Assembly: GCA_021234155.1 (NCBI GenBank)
Contig: JAJEKV010000282.1
Span: 186,001 to 250,000, forward strand
DNA: 64,000 nt
Source: Isoetes taiwanensis
Taxonomy: Eukaryota; Streptophyta; Lycopodiopsida; Isoetales; Isoetaceae
Direction: 5' to 3'
The notes below the pieces were generated by a model. It had not been told where the DNA came from, did no database searches, and saw only the letters and a program-made list of their open reading frames with translations. Positions 45,079 to 56,015 of this stretch are shown here, piece after piece (position 1 is the first letter of the stretch; every line of letters starts with the position of its first letter). A program made the translations under genes and the position numbers.

Positions 45079-48000
45079 ATGCTCGATCTAGACGGTGCAC
45101 GTAACGCCGCCTGGCAGACGCCCTCCAACGCCAGTAGGCTGACACCTGAACAGGAACTCATGTTAATGAAACGACAATTAGTCAAATTACAGGCTTATGT
45201 CTTGCATGCCAACCCACCACAGCAAACACAGGAAGACGGACCGGAGTTACCTCTGCTACCGCCAAGCCCACCTGCACAACAGCCATCTCCACCTGGAACC
45301 AGTCCTGTATCTGCACAGAGGGGACCTCGTTCTAAACGCCGTCGGAGTTCCTCTAAGGATAGCGCCACCTCCTCACATTCAACCACTTCGGTGTCTTCTG
45401 AGTCATCGGTATCAGCGGGTGACCATGCAAAGCGCCGGGATAAGGAATACCGTAAGACGGTTGATACCGCCATAACTAGTATATGGAAGAATAGGAAATT
45501 GGCCCAGTTTGATGGGAAATCTAGAGGCGGACTGAATGCAGAGTCCTGGTTGGACGAAATGAAGGAGTTTGGGAAGTCCTATGGCATGACGGAAAAGGAT
45601 ACAGGAAAGGTTGCCACCACAAATCTGACAGGAGCTGCCCGTATTTGGTGGAAGGGCTATGCTAGAGCCAAGCATCTGGATAGAAGCAGGTGCAAGTTCA
45701 AGAAGTTTGCTAAAGCTTTTAAGTCGCATTATATGCCTCGTGCGCACAAATGCCAGCAAATTCAGACCTTTTATAGATTAGAACAGAAGGGTATGTCGGT
45801 TCAGGCTTATACTGATGAATTTATGTGCCTGAGGCTGTATGTACCAGGTATGAATGAAAAGAGGGCAGTGGAGGGTTACATTGAAGGTTTGGCCCCATCA
45901 ATTAAACGAATGGTTAAGGCCATAGATCCGAAGTCGGCTGCGGAAGCTGAGGCTAAAGCATTGAGCCTCGAAGAGGAGACACCAAGGACCCAGTATCCGC
46001 GTCCTGCTCCTTACTCGCAGCCACGGCCGTCCACACCCTACAAACCCCGCTCGCCAAGTCCGGGGCCCTCTCAGCAGAACACTTATGGCCGCCAGGAAAA
46101 GAAAGTCACCTTCAGCACGCCAGATAAACAGAACAATGTCGGTAAGGAAGTTCGAAACCTCTTACAGTCTATTCCTAAAGAGGCCCGAGAACAGCTCCGC
46201 CGAGATAATGCATGTTACAGGTGTATGCGGTCAGGACACTTTATGCACAATTGTCCTTATGTCACGCAGACTGCCCAGCTGGCCATGGCCGACCTCGATT
46301 GGGACGATCTTGAATCAACACTACCTGTCGAAGAGGAGGCTCCCGAGTATATTCATGGTGCGTCTCATATCCTTGCCGCTATAGAAACCGGCAATGCTGA
46401 AAGTCAACCTACTGTCATTTCCACCATAGGTCAAGTAGACAGTAAGCCTTTTGTAATTCTTATGGATACGGGAAGTACACATAATTTTGCTTCTCCTAGA
46501 ATGGCCCAGGTATTACAGCTTGAGACATTAAGGTCCCGACCGAGGCCTGTCACTCTAGCCAGTGGTAAGATTAGACATACGCATGGCTGTCGCATCAATC
46601 TTAAGATGCAGTTGCCAGGTGCACCAGTTGCCTTGGGTGCCGAGTTAATGGATATTGGTAAGTACGACCTCATTGTTGGTATGGAATTCTTGGCATCTGC
46701 AAAGGCCAATATAGACTGCGAAAAACGGGAAGTTACCTTCAACGCCGCTAATGGAGCCCGCGTAACTATAAAAGGTGAACCCTTCAACCCTATTATGCAG
46801 TCTATGTCCATCAGGCAGTTAGATAAAACTCTACGCAAGGGAAAGTTCCTCTGCGTCATTCGACTTGCCTCCATTGAGTTAGATGCTAAACAGAAGCAGG
46901 TAATCGACACTTTGCCAGAGGGGATTGCTGATCTTCTCCGAGAATTTGGTGACCTTTTTCCGGATGAGATCCAGAAGCTTCCTCCTTTCAGAGGAGTAGA
47001 ATGTGAGATAGCCTTGGAGCCAGGTACTAAGCCTACCAGCAAGGCCCCGTACCGTATGAGTCCACCAGAGTTGGCAGAGCTTAAGAAGCAACTTCAGGAG
47101 TTACTAAACCTAGGTTTTATCCGACCTAGTGTTTCGCCTTTTGGCGCTCCTATTCTTTTTGTTAAGAAAAAGGACGGCTCTTTGAGGATGTGCATTGACT
47201 ATCGGCAACTCAACAAACACACCATCAAGAATCGTTATGCTTTGCCTAGGGCAGATGATCTAATGGATCAGTTGCAAGGGGCTAAGTATTTCTCAAAGAT
47301 TGATCTACGCTCCGGATATCATCAGATAAGGATTAAGGAGGAGGACATCCATAAATCGGCTTTTCGCACTAGATATGGGCATTATGAGTTTACAGTTATG
47401 CCTTTTGGATTAACTAATGCCACAGCAACCTTTATGCGACTGATGAATGATGTCTTCCGACAATACTTGGATGATTTTGTTGTTATTTTCTTTGACGACA
47501 TTCTCATCTATAGTAAGACCCTAGAGGAGCATGAGAAACATCTTAGATTGGCCCTACAAAAGCTAAGACGTCATCAGCTCTTCGCCAAGTTCTCTAAGTG
47601 CAAGTTTGCCACCCCCAAGGTCGATTATTTAGGCCATGTCATTTCGGCAGAGGGAATCGCTACAGATCCAGCAAAAATAGAGGCCGTCAGAGAATGGCCT
47701 ATTCCAGGAAACGTTTTCGAAGTTCGAAGTTTCTTGGGATTAGCAGGATATTATCGGAAATTTGTAAAGGATTTTGCAAAGATTGCAGCACCTCTTACAA
47801 ATCTTACAAAGCATGAGAAGGTGAAGGATTGGATGGAACACTGGAAAGCAAAGGTTCAGGGAAGTTTCCAACAGCTTAAAGATGCCTTAACGTCAGCACC
47901 AGTTCTCACATTGCTCGATCCTGAGAAGGATAAATTAGTGGCAACGGATGCCAGTAAGATTGCCACCGGTGGAGTCCTAATGCAGGAGGGGAGGGTTATT

Positions 48001-49869
48001 GCCTATGATTCAAAGAAAATGAACAAGACCGAGCAGCGATACCCTACCCATGACCAGGAATTGTTAGCCGTTGTCCGTGCCCTGCGGATATGAAGACACT
48101 ATCTTCTTGGTAGAAGATTTCAATTGGATACGGATCATCAAAACCTCCGTTATTTATCCACCCAGCCAAATCTCAATCTCCATCAGAGAAGATGGATGGA
48201 ATTCCTGGAGGAATATGATTTTGCGATTATGTATAAACCTGGCAAGCACAATGTGGTTGCGGATGCGTTGTCACGCCATCCCTTCGTCACCCGAACCCAT
48301 TGTAATGCAATTTCTACACTCACCAGTGAGTTTGGGAAACAGATAGAACGGACCTTGGCCACGGATCCCGAGTTCTGTGAAGTTTGGGATAGCTTGACTA
48401 AGGAAGCTCGAACAGATAAGGAACGTGAAGCTTTCCGTTCGTATAAGAAAGAAGGCAACTTGTTATATTACAAGGATAAGTTGTGTGTACCTGAGACTTC
48501 AGGAGTACGTAAGCTCATTCTCCATGATACACACAATAGCCCTATAGCTGGACACGCAGGTTTTATGAAGACCTACTTTAAGATTCGATCCAGCTATTTC
48601 TGGCCTTCTATGAAAAAGGACATTGCCAGGTACATTAAGCAGTGTCAGGTGTGTCAGCAAACGAAAGCTGAGAAGTTGAGGATTCCAGGCGAGTTGCAAC
48701 CTTTGGATGTGCCGAACGCCAAATGGGAAGTGATAACCATGGATTTCATTGTGGGCCTTCCACGTATTCTCCGTGGGTATGACGCGTTAATGGTAGTGGT
48801 CGACAAATTGTCCAAAATGGCTCATTTCTTGCCATGTCGGACCACGGATACAGCTTTTGATACTGCTCTGCTATTTGCAAAGGAGATCTTCCAATTACAC
48901 GGAATGCCACGGGTTATTATTTCCGATAGGGATCCCAAATTTGTAAGTGCATTCTGGAAAGACTTCTTTGCCACCATCCAGACCAAGCTTGCTATGAGTA
49001 CGGCATATCATCCGCAAACAGATGGCCAGACAGAACGTACCAATCGCATTATAGAGGATATGCTGCGAAGTTATGTGTGGAGTAAGCAATCACAATGGGC
49101 AGACTATATTTATTTGGTCGAATTTGCCTACAACAGCATGAAACAGGAATCCTCCAGAATGTCTCCCTTTATGATAAACTATGGTTATCAATGTCTTACT
49201 CCAGATACATGGCATAACCCCGTCTCTAAAGTGGAGGTTTCTCAACAACTCCTCCTCGAGATGCAAGCTCTAGTCGAAGAAGTTCGTGGTTACTTATCAG
49301 CTGCACGCAGTCGTCAAAAGAGTGTAGCCGATAAGCACCGAACCCCACGCGTTTTCCAGGTGGGTGAATCAGTTTGGCTTAAGATTAAGGTAAAACAAGC
49401 CAAGCTTAAGATTGGCAATTGTAAGAAGTTGGCACCCAGATGGGCTGGCCCGTTCCAAATTATTGAGCGTGCTGGAGAGCAGGCATATCGCTTGGATTTG
49501 CCGCCCCGCTTGAAGATCCACAAGGTCTTTCACGTGAGTCTTCTGAAACAACACACCCCTGATCCAGAGGAGGTTTTGGACTCACCAACCCTCCTCGAAA
49601 TGACAGAGGAGCAGCTGGAGATAGTGCCTGAAGCTCTTCTTGATAGAGCTTATAAACAAACTAGAAGGACTCAAATGTTGCAATACTTGATTAAGTGGAA
49701 ACACTTACCAGTTGAGGATGCTACTTGGGTGATGAAGATAGACCTTGACAAGCATTATCCGGACTTCATGCGGGAATCTCAAGGCCGCACCATCAACGAT
49801 GCTATCAACCCCGCAGTCGGCGGTAAGCTTGGAAGCTTGAGTGCCCAGAGTAGCGGCCTAGAGGGGTAG
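45079..49869 (+). pseudogene. Chromovirus Gag-Pol polyprotein, one nonsense codon
   Basis: A single reading frame of 1,596 codons from ATG 45079 is interrupted only by TGA at 48091-48093 (residue 1005, where related elements have Trp). Order: Ser/Pro-rich N-terminus; Gag (about 130-300, ARIWWKGYA); CCHC knuckle [14 protein letters not shown] (379-392); protease MDTGSTHNF (Asp463); RT with [11 protein letters not shown] (FFDD, Asp806/807); RNase H with ATDAS (Asp957); integrase HHCC finger; catalytic Asp1222, Asp1283, Glu1319 (D-x35-E spacing kept); GPY/F module; and chromodomain QYLIKWKHLPVEDATW. Everything catalytic is present, so the copy looks young. Gag and Pol are in one frame. Confidence 0.9.
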
Positions 49870-51794
49870 ATGCATCGTAAATAATAATAGTAACTGATGA
49901 TGAGATCACCTTGTGTTCTCTAGGACGTGGTGTACTGTCAATGTTGACCTGACCACGACTTATTTGGAGAGCATATAGTAGTAGGCCGCATTCATCAGTG
50001 AATTGTAAACCATAGCCATGATAGGTTCCCTGATAGATAGAGTTTTCTTTTAGTTATTTTAAGGGGATAGTCCCTTCAACCACAATCTAATAAAATATAC
50101 TGATATACTGACATGTGCAGGCCAGTGAGCAGTATGTGACCTGCCCATGTTAGAGGGTTGCTGATGGCCCGAACATTTCAGTTTTCTTTTATCTACACGT
50201 CTTGTTTTGTTATTACTCTCATGTTGGTATTGGACTTAGGTCCTTGAACTTTTTGATTTTGATAACCATGTCAAATGCACCCTGGTGCCTAAACTATGTT
50301 CAACTTTAAAGTTTTGATATATATATATATATGTATATATATGCTATTTTTTTAGCAACCTCCCTATATTAGGGATCTATATTACTATTAGCTGTAAGAA
50401 GATTTTACCTTTGTCATCTCATATTTATCTGCTAGAGTAATAGATCCGAAATATTAATGTACTTTCTTACAATCCATACAACAATTAGTTACTGCACATG
50501 ATGAATGAATACTCGATTTGCGCTTAAATTTCTATCTTCTTGTGTTCAAGTGGGAAAAGCTCACCTGCCACCATCCAAAACCAAAAACATGTGTTAGTAC
50601 AGATGCATGGTATGGGAAGACAGTGTGGTGCTTTTTTATACAACCCCCTTGTTATCTGGGCAGGTATTCGGAGCAACAAGAAAATTTAAGCCATTCTTAT
50701 ATCATCATGCAGTAAATCCTACCTTTCAAAATGTTCACATTCCCCCATTACGTTATCTCATCCTATTATTTGAGAATCACAAACGAATAATAAACGAACA
50801 ATAAGAAAACATCTTAATAATATTCCAGTAGAAGATTATTTATTCATTCAGTTACTATTTTACCAGCAATTAAAAGAACTATGACCACGAACAAAATGGG
50901 AAGTTCTTAGCTTGGTAAATATAGTTGTATAGTATCCTTCCAACCTGTATTATATTGGAACTTGCCTCCTACACTTTCACAATTCCAGCATATCTCATTT
51001 CTTATATTTGCTAACCTGGGTGTTATCGTGGAAATGTTCAGGATCATCTTCCACCTCCATAAAACTGGAATCTCCTACGTCTTCATGCATGTCACTCATC
51101 TTGTTTTATCTCTTTCTGTCACAATTTAGGAAGCAAATATTACAAGAGCTTTTCTTTATGAATCTTTTTTGGAAGTAAGCAGACAGTATCCTTTCTTATA
51201 TTCCATTAATAGTTCTAGAGAAAGCCTATCATAAATAAGATGCTTACCTCTTGAACTATAAATGATCTACAGAGACCAATTTTTATGGCAAACTCCTCAT
51301 GATTATTTGATGGATCCGTTTCTGCACAATATGCATTTAGAATATGTTATGGTTAAAAGAGTCTATCAAATCAATGTGGTTGAATAGCAGAACAAATGTT
51401 CTCCATTAACCCAAAAAACCTTTTAATCCTGACCTAGATGCCAAAACCCAAGTTTTGCAGATGCAGATATATGGATTTCGTCTCCTTGTCAGTTCCGGAA
51501 GTACAGGGTTTGAATGCAGTCTTCAGGGATTTCCCAGCCCTTGCTCTTTCATGTATTCATCTTGTCGGCATCACAAACTGTCTCCGGATCCATGTCCGAC
51601 CCTGAATCTATATGTTCCGACCTGTTTTTATGTCATAACAGAGCATGTCGGCAAGGGCAAATAGGGCCGATTTTGTGACATCTGTTTACAGATGTTATTT
51701 TTCCAGAATAACCCTTTTTTTCTTACATTCCATCATTTTATGTAGGTCGCCATGCAGCCTCTTTTTTGTTTTCCTGTCTTACCCATATAGCTTC
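49870..51794 (+). other. Unassigned region after gag-pol
   Basis: A 3' LTR matching 38899-40493 was looked for and not seen. A purine-rich AAGGGGATAG lies at 50061-50070 but no LTR start follows. A (TA)n microsatellite with a TGTA interruption is at about 50320-50343. No gene is recognised. Confidence 0.4.
50320..50343 (+). repeat. (TA)n microsatellite
   Basis: ATATATATATATATATGTATATATATG run. Confidence 0.8.
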
Positions 51795-53171
51795 CTATGA
51801 TTCTAAAATACCACATAATATGCTGTCCCTGTATCCGTCTTGCTTCTCTAATTGTGATCCTGGGGCTTTTGCATTATTGATAGCTTTTTTGATGGTGCTC
51901 TTTAACCTGTCAATAGAGAATCCGTTATTCTGAAATACCATCATGGTCCTCTTTATCTCTTCCAGAAACATCTCTGGGCAATTACATAAATAAAATAGAT
52001 TAATTACTTGGGCTATGATTAGATTATAGCATTGACTGATTTTTCTATTTGATGCTAATTGTATGTACTGTACAAATTGAAATGGGAGCCATCTCCTCTT
52101 ATCAAATTTTGTCGTAATGTAAGACCCATGTTCCTGTTCTATGACCTGGATATGCATATTGAGAAAATTACACCGTGGTAATTCAGCAGCGAATTGGGTC
52201 AATATATGTTGTGTATCCTCCTTCTTTATGTCGAGGAATTCTAGTGGGTAAATCCAAAACGGGTTTTCTGCATTTCTTGGTTGCCTTGGGTCAACAAATA
52301 AATCCATTATTGGGTTGTTGAACGTGCCAAGGTCATCCATATATCTGAATGTATATTCAAACAAGGCTAGATATTCAACTTTTCCCAATCTCGCCAATCT
52401 TTTGATAAAGTTAAATTCATAGAACATCAAATATATGTTACACCATAATGGTGAACAGGAAAATCCCATAGGGATCCCTTTTATCTGTTTCCAAACTCTA
52501 TCCCCAACTTGTACATAGCAATTAGTAAGCAAATAATTATTCAATCCAATAAGCTCTTGCAACGTAATCTCAACCCTCAAGTTTGAATCATATGCATCCT
52601 TCCTCCAAGAACATTTGTATCTATTTGCAACTTTATGCACATACAACCTTAGCGGGCTATTCATCTCGTATGCTTTTGAGAAGATAAATTCACATATTGT
52701 GGTGATCCCATCATTACCCGATAACGGTATTGATTCATAGCATCTCGCTATATCAGCCACCCATGTATATTTGATATGTTGTGGGAGGTTAACTGCTAGA
52801 TCTATATTCGAGTTAATCCACCAAAATGATCTAGTTGGGACCCCCATAAATCTTTTAATTTTGGAGTCCAATTGATAGCACATTTTCTTGAATGCAGGCA
52901 CTAAGGTTTGAATGACTTCTGTCATCAGGACTGCCAAGTCTGTGAATATACAATTTGCTGCATTTGTTAGCCATCTAAACTTGCTCTTATGTGCCTTATA
53001 GGTTCCCATTAAATATGGTAGTCCCAATAGCCTATTAGGCTTTGTCATAACCATAGCCATATCTTTCATGTGTTGTAGGCATTTATCTTTAATTGCCAAT
53101 GGGGAACATGGAAAATCATCCTCATCTGTACACATAGAGAAGTCACTGCTATTAACTCTGTGAAGAGCCAT
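51795..53171 (-). CDS. Penelope-like-type reverse transcriptase, divergent copy (458 aa)
   Basis: An intact minus-strand frame. Motifs: LPYLMGTYKAHK (51-62; a KxHK element as in Penelope-like RTs before the fingers), motif A TWVADIARCYESIP (Asp140), motif B GIPMGFSCSPLWCN (232-245), motif C FRYMDD (Asp279, Asp280), then IYPLEFLDIKKE, ITTKFDKRRWLPFQF and a C-terminal NGFSIDRLKSTIKKAI thumb block. This order matches a widespread eukaryotic RT family I associate with Penelope-like elements. The N-terminal CxC/DKA region is missing, so the gene is 5'-truncated or has an upstream exon. No endonuclease domain is seen. It directly abuts the 3' end of the tandem unit at 53303. Confidence 0.7.
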   Translation of the reverse strand: MALHRVNSSDFSMCTDEDDFPCSPLAIKDKCLQHMKDMAMVMTKPNRLLGLPYLMGTYKAHKSKFRWLTNAANCIFTDLAVLMTEVIQTLVPAFKKMCYQLDSKIKRFMGVPTRSFWWINSNIDLAVNLPQHIKYTWVADIARCYESIPLSGNDGITTICEFIFSKAYEMNSPLRLYVHKVANRYKCSWRKDAYDSNLRVEITLQELIGLNNYLLTNCYVQVGDRVWKQIKGIPMGFSCSPLWCNIYLMFYEFNFIKRLARLGKVEYLALFEYTFRYMDDLGTFNNPIMDLFVDPRQPRNAENPFWIYPLEFLDIKKEDTQHILTQFAAELPRCNFLNMHIQVIEQEHGSYITTKFDKRRWLPFQFVQYIQLASNRKISQCYNLIIAQVINLFYLCNCPEMFLEEIKRTMMVFQNNGFSIDRLKSTIKKAINNAKAPGSQLEKQDGYRDSILCGILES

Positions 53172-53302
53172 TTTTCTTATGTAATTCTTACATATGAATA
53201 CTGGTGTATTCTCAGCCTTGTCAGCTCCTGATATGTATAAATGTTGTTGTAACCACCTTTTTTCATTAATGCATTCTGATGTGCATACCCTCTTTGGGGT
53301 AC

Positions 53303-53431
53303 TATATAAAAACAGTTTTGCTTAGCCTCCCAGAGGCCTAAGCTTATCAGGCCCATGGTCAAGCCATGGGGACCCCGTGAGAACAGTTGCCTATGGCCAG
53401 TAGGATCCTAGGTCTTTAGCCTAGCAAAACT
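53303..53431 (-). ncRNA. Structured 3' segment at the tandem junction, hammerhead-like
   Basis: Within 130 bases: an outer 9-bp pairing AGTTTTGCT/AGCAAAACT (53314-53322 with 53423-53431); a perfect 7-bp hairpin CCCATGG/CCATGGG (53352-53370); a 10-bp hairpin GCTTAGCCTC/GAGG-CTAAGC with one bulge (53320-53343); and CTAGG/CCTAG (53408-53424). On the minus strand the order GTC, hairpin, CTGATAA, hairpin, AAAAC resembles a hammerhead ribozyme. However, the catalytic G8 and G12 are A, one extra C precedes CTGA, and stem III is not convincing. Conserved in copy A (60179-60307). Confidence 0.4.
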
Positions 53432-54253
53432 ATTAGTGAGACCCTTACAGTCCAGGAATCATTGATTTTTATGCAAAACTTTTTTAGATGCTTCAAGCTT
53501 ATGTGCAAAGACCTTGAATATTATGTAGCTACAGATATGCTATTGTATGTGTACTCAGCAGAATATCTATCCGGGTCACATACCCTTAGTAATTTCTTAT
53601 AAAACCTATTTTTCATGAAAAGTAACTACTTTTCCATCGGGCATTTAGGAGCTAACATTATTTATTTTTGGAAACAAAACCATTCAAACAAACAGAAAGC
53701 AGCAAACCATTATTTGAAGAAAAAGATCCTTCATTTTTCAAAAATATTAAGGCCATTATGGCTATTACAGTAAATATTGTTTTTCCAGACCATATAACTA
53801 GCCGCACTTTATAGAAAACGTATTAAACCAAAACTGACCATGTACTTTTTTTTAAAAAAAATATCAGTTGTGCAAGATGGATAAGTTCTGAGATAGTATC
53901 CTTACCATTTGCCCTTGTAGTAGATTTAACAAACAGTAAAATAGAGAGTACGAGAACTTAAACAGACTGTTTCTTTGAAAACTGCATAACATGGAATCTT
54001 CAAGACCAAATCAAAAGTTTTTGGAAAAAAGCTTGCCAGGTTACGTGATCCAACCAATACCTAAGTTAGCTTGAAAAGGTAAATAGGCAAGGGATGACAA
54101 TTAGCAAAGGAGCATCATGGCTTTTAAGCCCTTTGCCCAACAAATGAAAAGATCTTGCTTGTAAGAACACAAAAATAGAAATATAGAACAACAACCAAAA
54201 AATGTAGTAAAGTCTTAAGCGGTTGTTACAATATTTCTTTAAAAAAACCTGAT

Positions 54254-54970
54254 TCGGTTGAATGCCATCAGAATCTGAGTTGTCTTCAGACCCTTCGTTA
54301 TCCTCTTGATTTAGTATGCTTGGAGTAGAGTCAGCAAGGTTCATCATGATCATTGTCACCTGAATTTCACATTGGGAATATACCTTTGTATTCCTCCATT
54401 CTTTCTTTTGGCTAATTCTTTTGCAACTTCAGCGTCCAGTCCAGCTTTGCTTATCATCTCCTGGAGCGTAGCTCTAGAAATATCTTTGATGGCAGTTCCA
54501 TCTGCTCTGCCAAAATCATTCAGCAACCCCACTTTCTTTAGGATTGCAACTAATTCAGATTTGGTGGCTCCATTGTTTGGAGAACCCTTAGGTCTTGGCA
54601 TGCTTGCGTCAGAAGAGGATGAATAGAAGAAATCCCTTTCAAAGCTCAGCTTGTATAGATCAGGAGCATGAGCAGAACCAAAATATTGCCCTTGATCAGT
54701 ATCAATATGTTGCTTTGCGAAATCCTCAAGCACAATGCATTTCTCGCATCCACAATCCGGTTGATAAGCGTGCCCTTGGGCCAAAAAATTGCATGTAAAC
54801 TGCTGGTCAATCTTTTGGCGCTCAGACCTATTAGAAGTCAGTGATTCAGAACTGATATTAAGCTTTTGGAGGTTTTGCAAGAAAATATCGATTTCCCTTT
54901 CATCCGCCGAAGGGAAATCTTGCTCATCCACCTCCACAAACTCGTAGTCACCATCTCTTTCTATCCACAT
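54254..54970 (-). pseudogene. ORF3 of the unit, unknown function
   Basis: The likely start is ATG 54970 (MWIERDGDYEFVEVDEQDF, acidic). The frame runs ~204 codons to 54356 and, after a shift, continues through SILNQEDNEGSEDNSDSDG to about 54254, where CAG/GTTTTT could be a splice donor. Features: a CGCEKC pair near residue 80, a PRPKGSPNN basic patch, then TKSELVAILKKVGL...ATLQEMISKAGL, resembling a SAP-like helix pair but not assignable. Copy A has the same ORF (61810-61093) with more frame breaks. It may be an element protein or an exon of a host gene included in the repeat. Confidence 0.45.
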
Positions 54971-55015
54971 ATTCAAATACGAGTAAAACAAAAAAAGAAA
55001 CATACCAGTTTATAG

Positions 55016-55969
55016 CGAAGTTTGAATATGATCATGACTTCAAGTCAGATTTTCAGACACCAAGCATGTCTTCTCTTATATCCTCTGCTCCAAATCGTCC
55101 TTCAAATCCATCCTTTGCTGCGGCAAGGTCGGGCAGATCCGCAGTGGAATGCTGGTCCTAAAACCCTAGTTACCATTTAGGTCATGAACCCTAGAATGGT
55201 ATGCGTATACTTGCTTGATGCGTACCGTACCCTGTATAACATATTAAATGCCATGTCCTTTTTGCAAGGCATGCGTGTCCTTAGGAATGATTTCCTCATT
55301 TTCCATGAGGAAATCTTTCTCATTGTAGTACCAGGCCAAGTTGGACTTTGTAGCTAAAAATGTGCCAACCTTTCCATATGGTATCAAGCCATTGCTTCAT
55401 CCCCTAAATACAACCGTTGATGATTTCTATAGTGCAAAAACTATTATGTAATAATACTAGGATTAAGAATTATGTGCTTATGTCCCTCCTTAGAACGGAT
55501 AGTAGTATAGTACACTCATATTGTGTACTATGCTTAATTACTGGACCTTTGTCAATTTATTGACAAGAGACCCAAACTACAACTTAAATAAAGCTTTTTG
55601 AATTTTATAACCCATGGGGGTAGCATAAAATTTAAGCTCAATTTGAAATCTAATGTTGCTAGCTTCGAAGTCAAAGCCATACTATGACCTATCATTAATT
55701 CAAGAATGTAGTTTTGTTCTCGATACTATGGGAACCTAAACAATATTCTTGCCTTTCTACATTTTAAGCTCATTACAAATTGTCATAGGAGACTTTGACT
55801 ATAATTAACAAGGTTTTCCTATACCATTTATCAAGTTGTGGCAAAGGAGATCCTATCAGTGGACAGTGAATATATATGTATGTATAGATATATATATGCA
55901 AAAAAAATTTTCCCTACCTCCTACCGGATGACAGGAATAGGTCCACTAATGGTAGTACTAAAAGTTTTG
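55016..55969 (-). other. Non-coding interval of the unit with conserved inverted repeat
   Basis: No ORF. A perfect 11-bp inverted repeat, GATTTCCTCAT/ATGAGGAAATC with a 5-base loop, is at 55289-55315 and is conserved in copy A at 62163-62189. An A-run and TATATATGTATG alternating stretch lie near 55870-55910. Confidence 0.5.
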
Positions 55970-55998
55970 AAGGGTCCTATACTACCATAGGGACCCTT
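55970..55998 (-). terminator. Strong hairpin just after the RT stop codon (copy B)
   Basis: AAGGGTCC-TAT / ATAGGGACCCTT around a 6-base loop; one base is missing relative to the perfect 12-bp version in copy A (62849-62878). Confidence 0.55.
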
Positions 55999-56015
55999 CT
56001 TGTCATCTATGCAAC

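Larger units (their letters stand above)
38899..49869 (+). mobile_element. Chromovirus (Ty3/gypsy) with H3-like and other accessory ORFs
   Basis: A 5' LTR inserted in copia (38899-40493), an iMet-type PBS, a ~4.6-kb accessory region and a gag-pol of chromovirus type form one plus-strand element. No 3' LTR was found downstream of 49869, so the 3' end is deleted, mis-assembled or outside recognition. The LTR shares blocks with the LTRs of the minus-strand element (CATTAGTTGCGGCT, AGTGGGCTAGGC), supporting common descent. That LTR and gag-pol belong to one insertion is inferred from order, orientation and the shared H3-like cargo. Confidence 0.65.

Noticed and set aside
45195-45473. Frames antisense to gag
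   Set aside because: Shadow frames of the gag-pol coding sequence.
50058-50160. 3' LTR start (TGTGACC at ~50136) of the plus-strand chromovirus
   Set aside because: The six-base match is not followed by similarity to the 5' LTR, and no polypurine tract directly precedes it.
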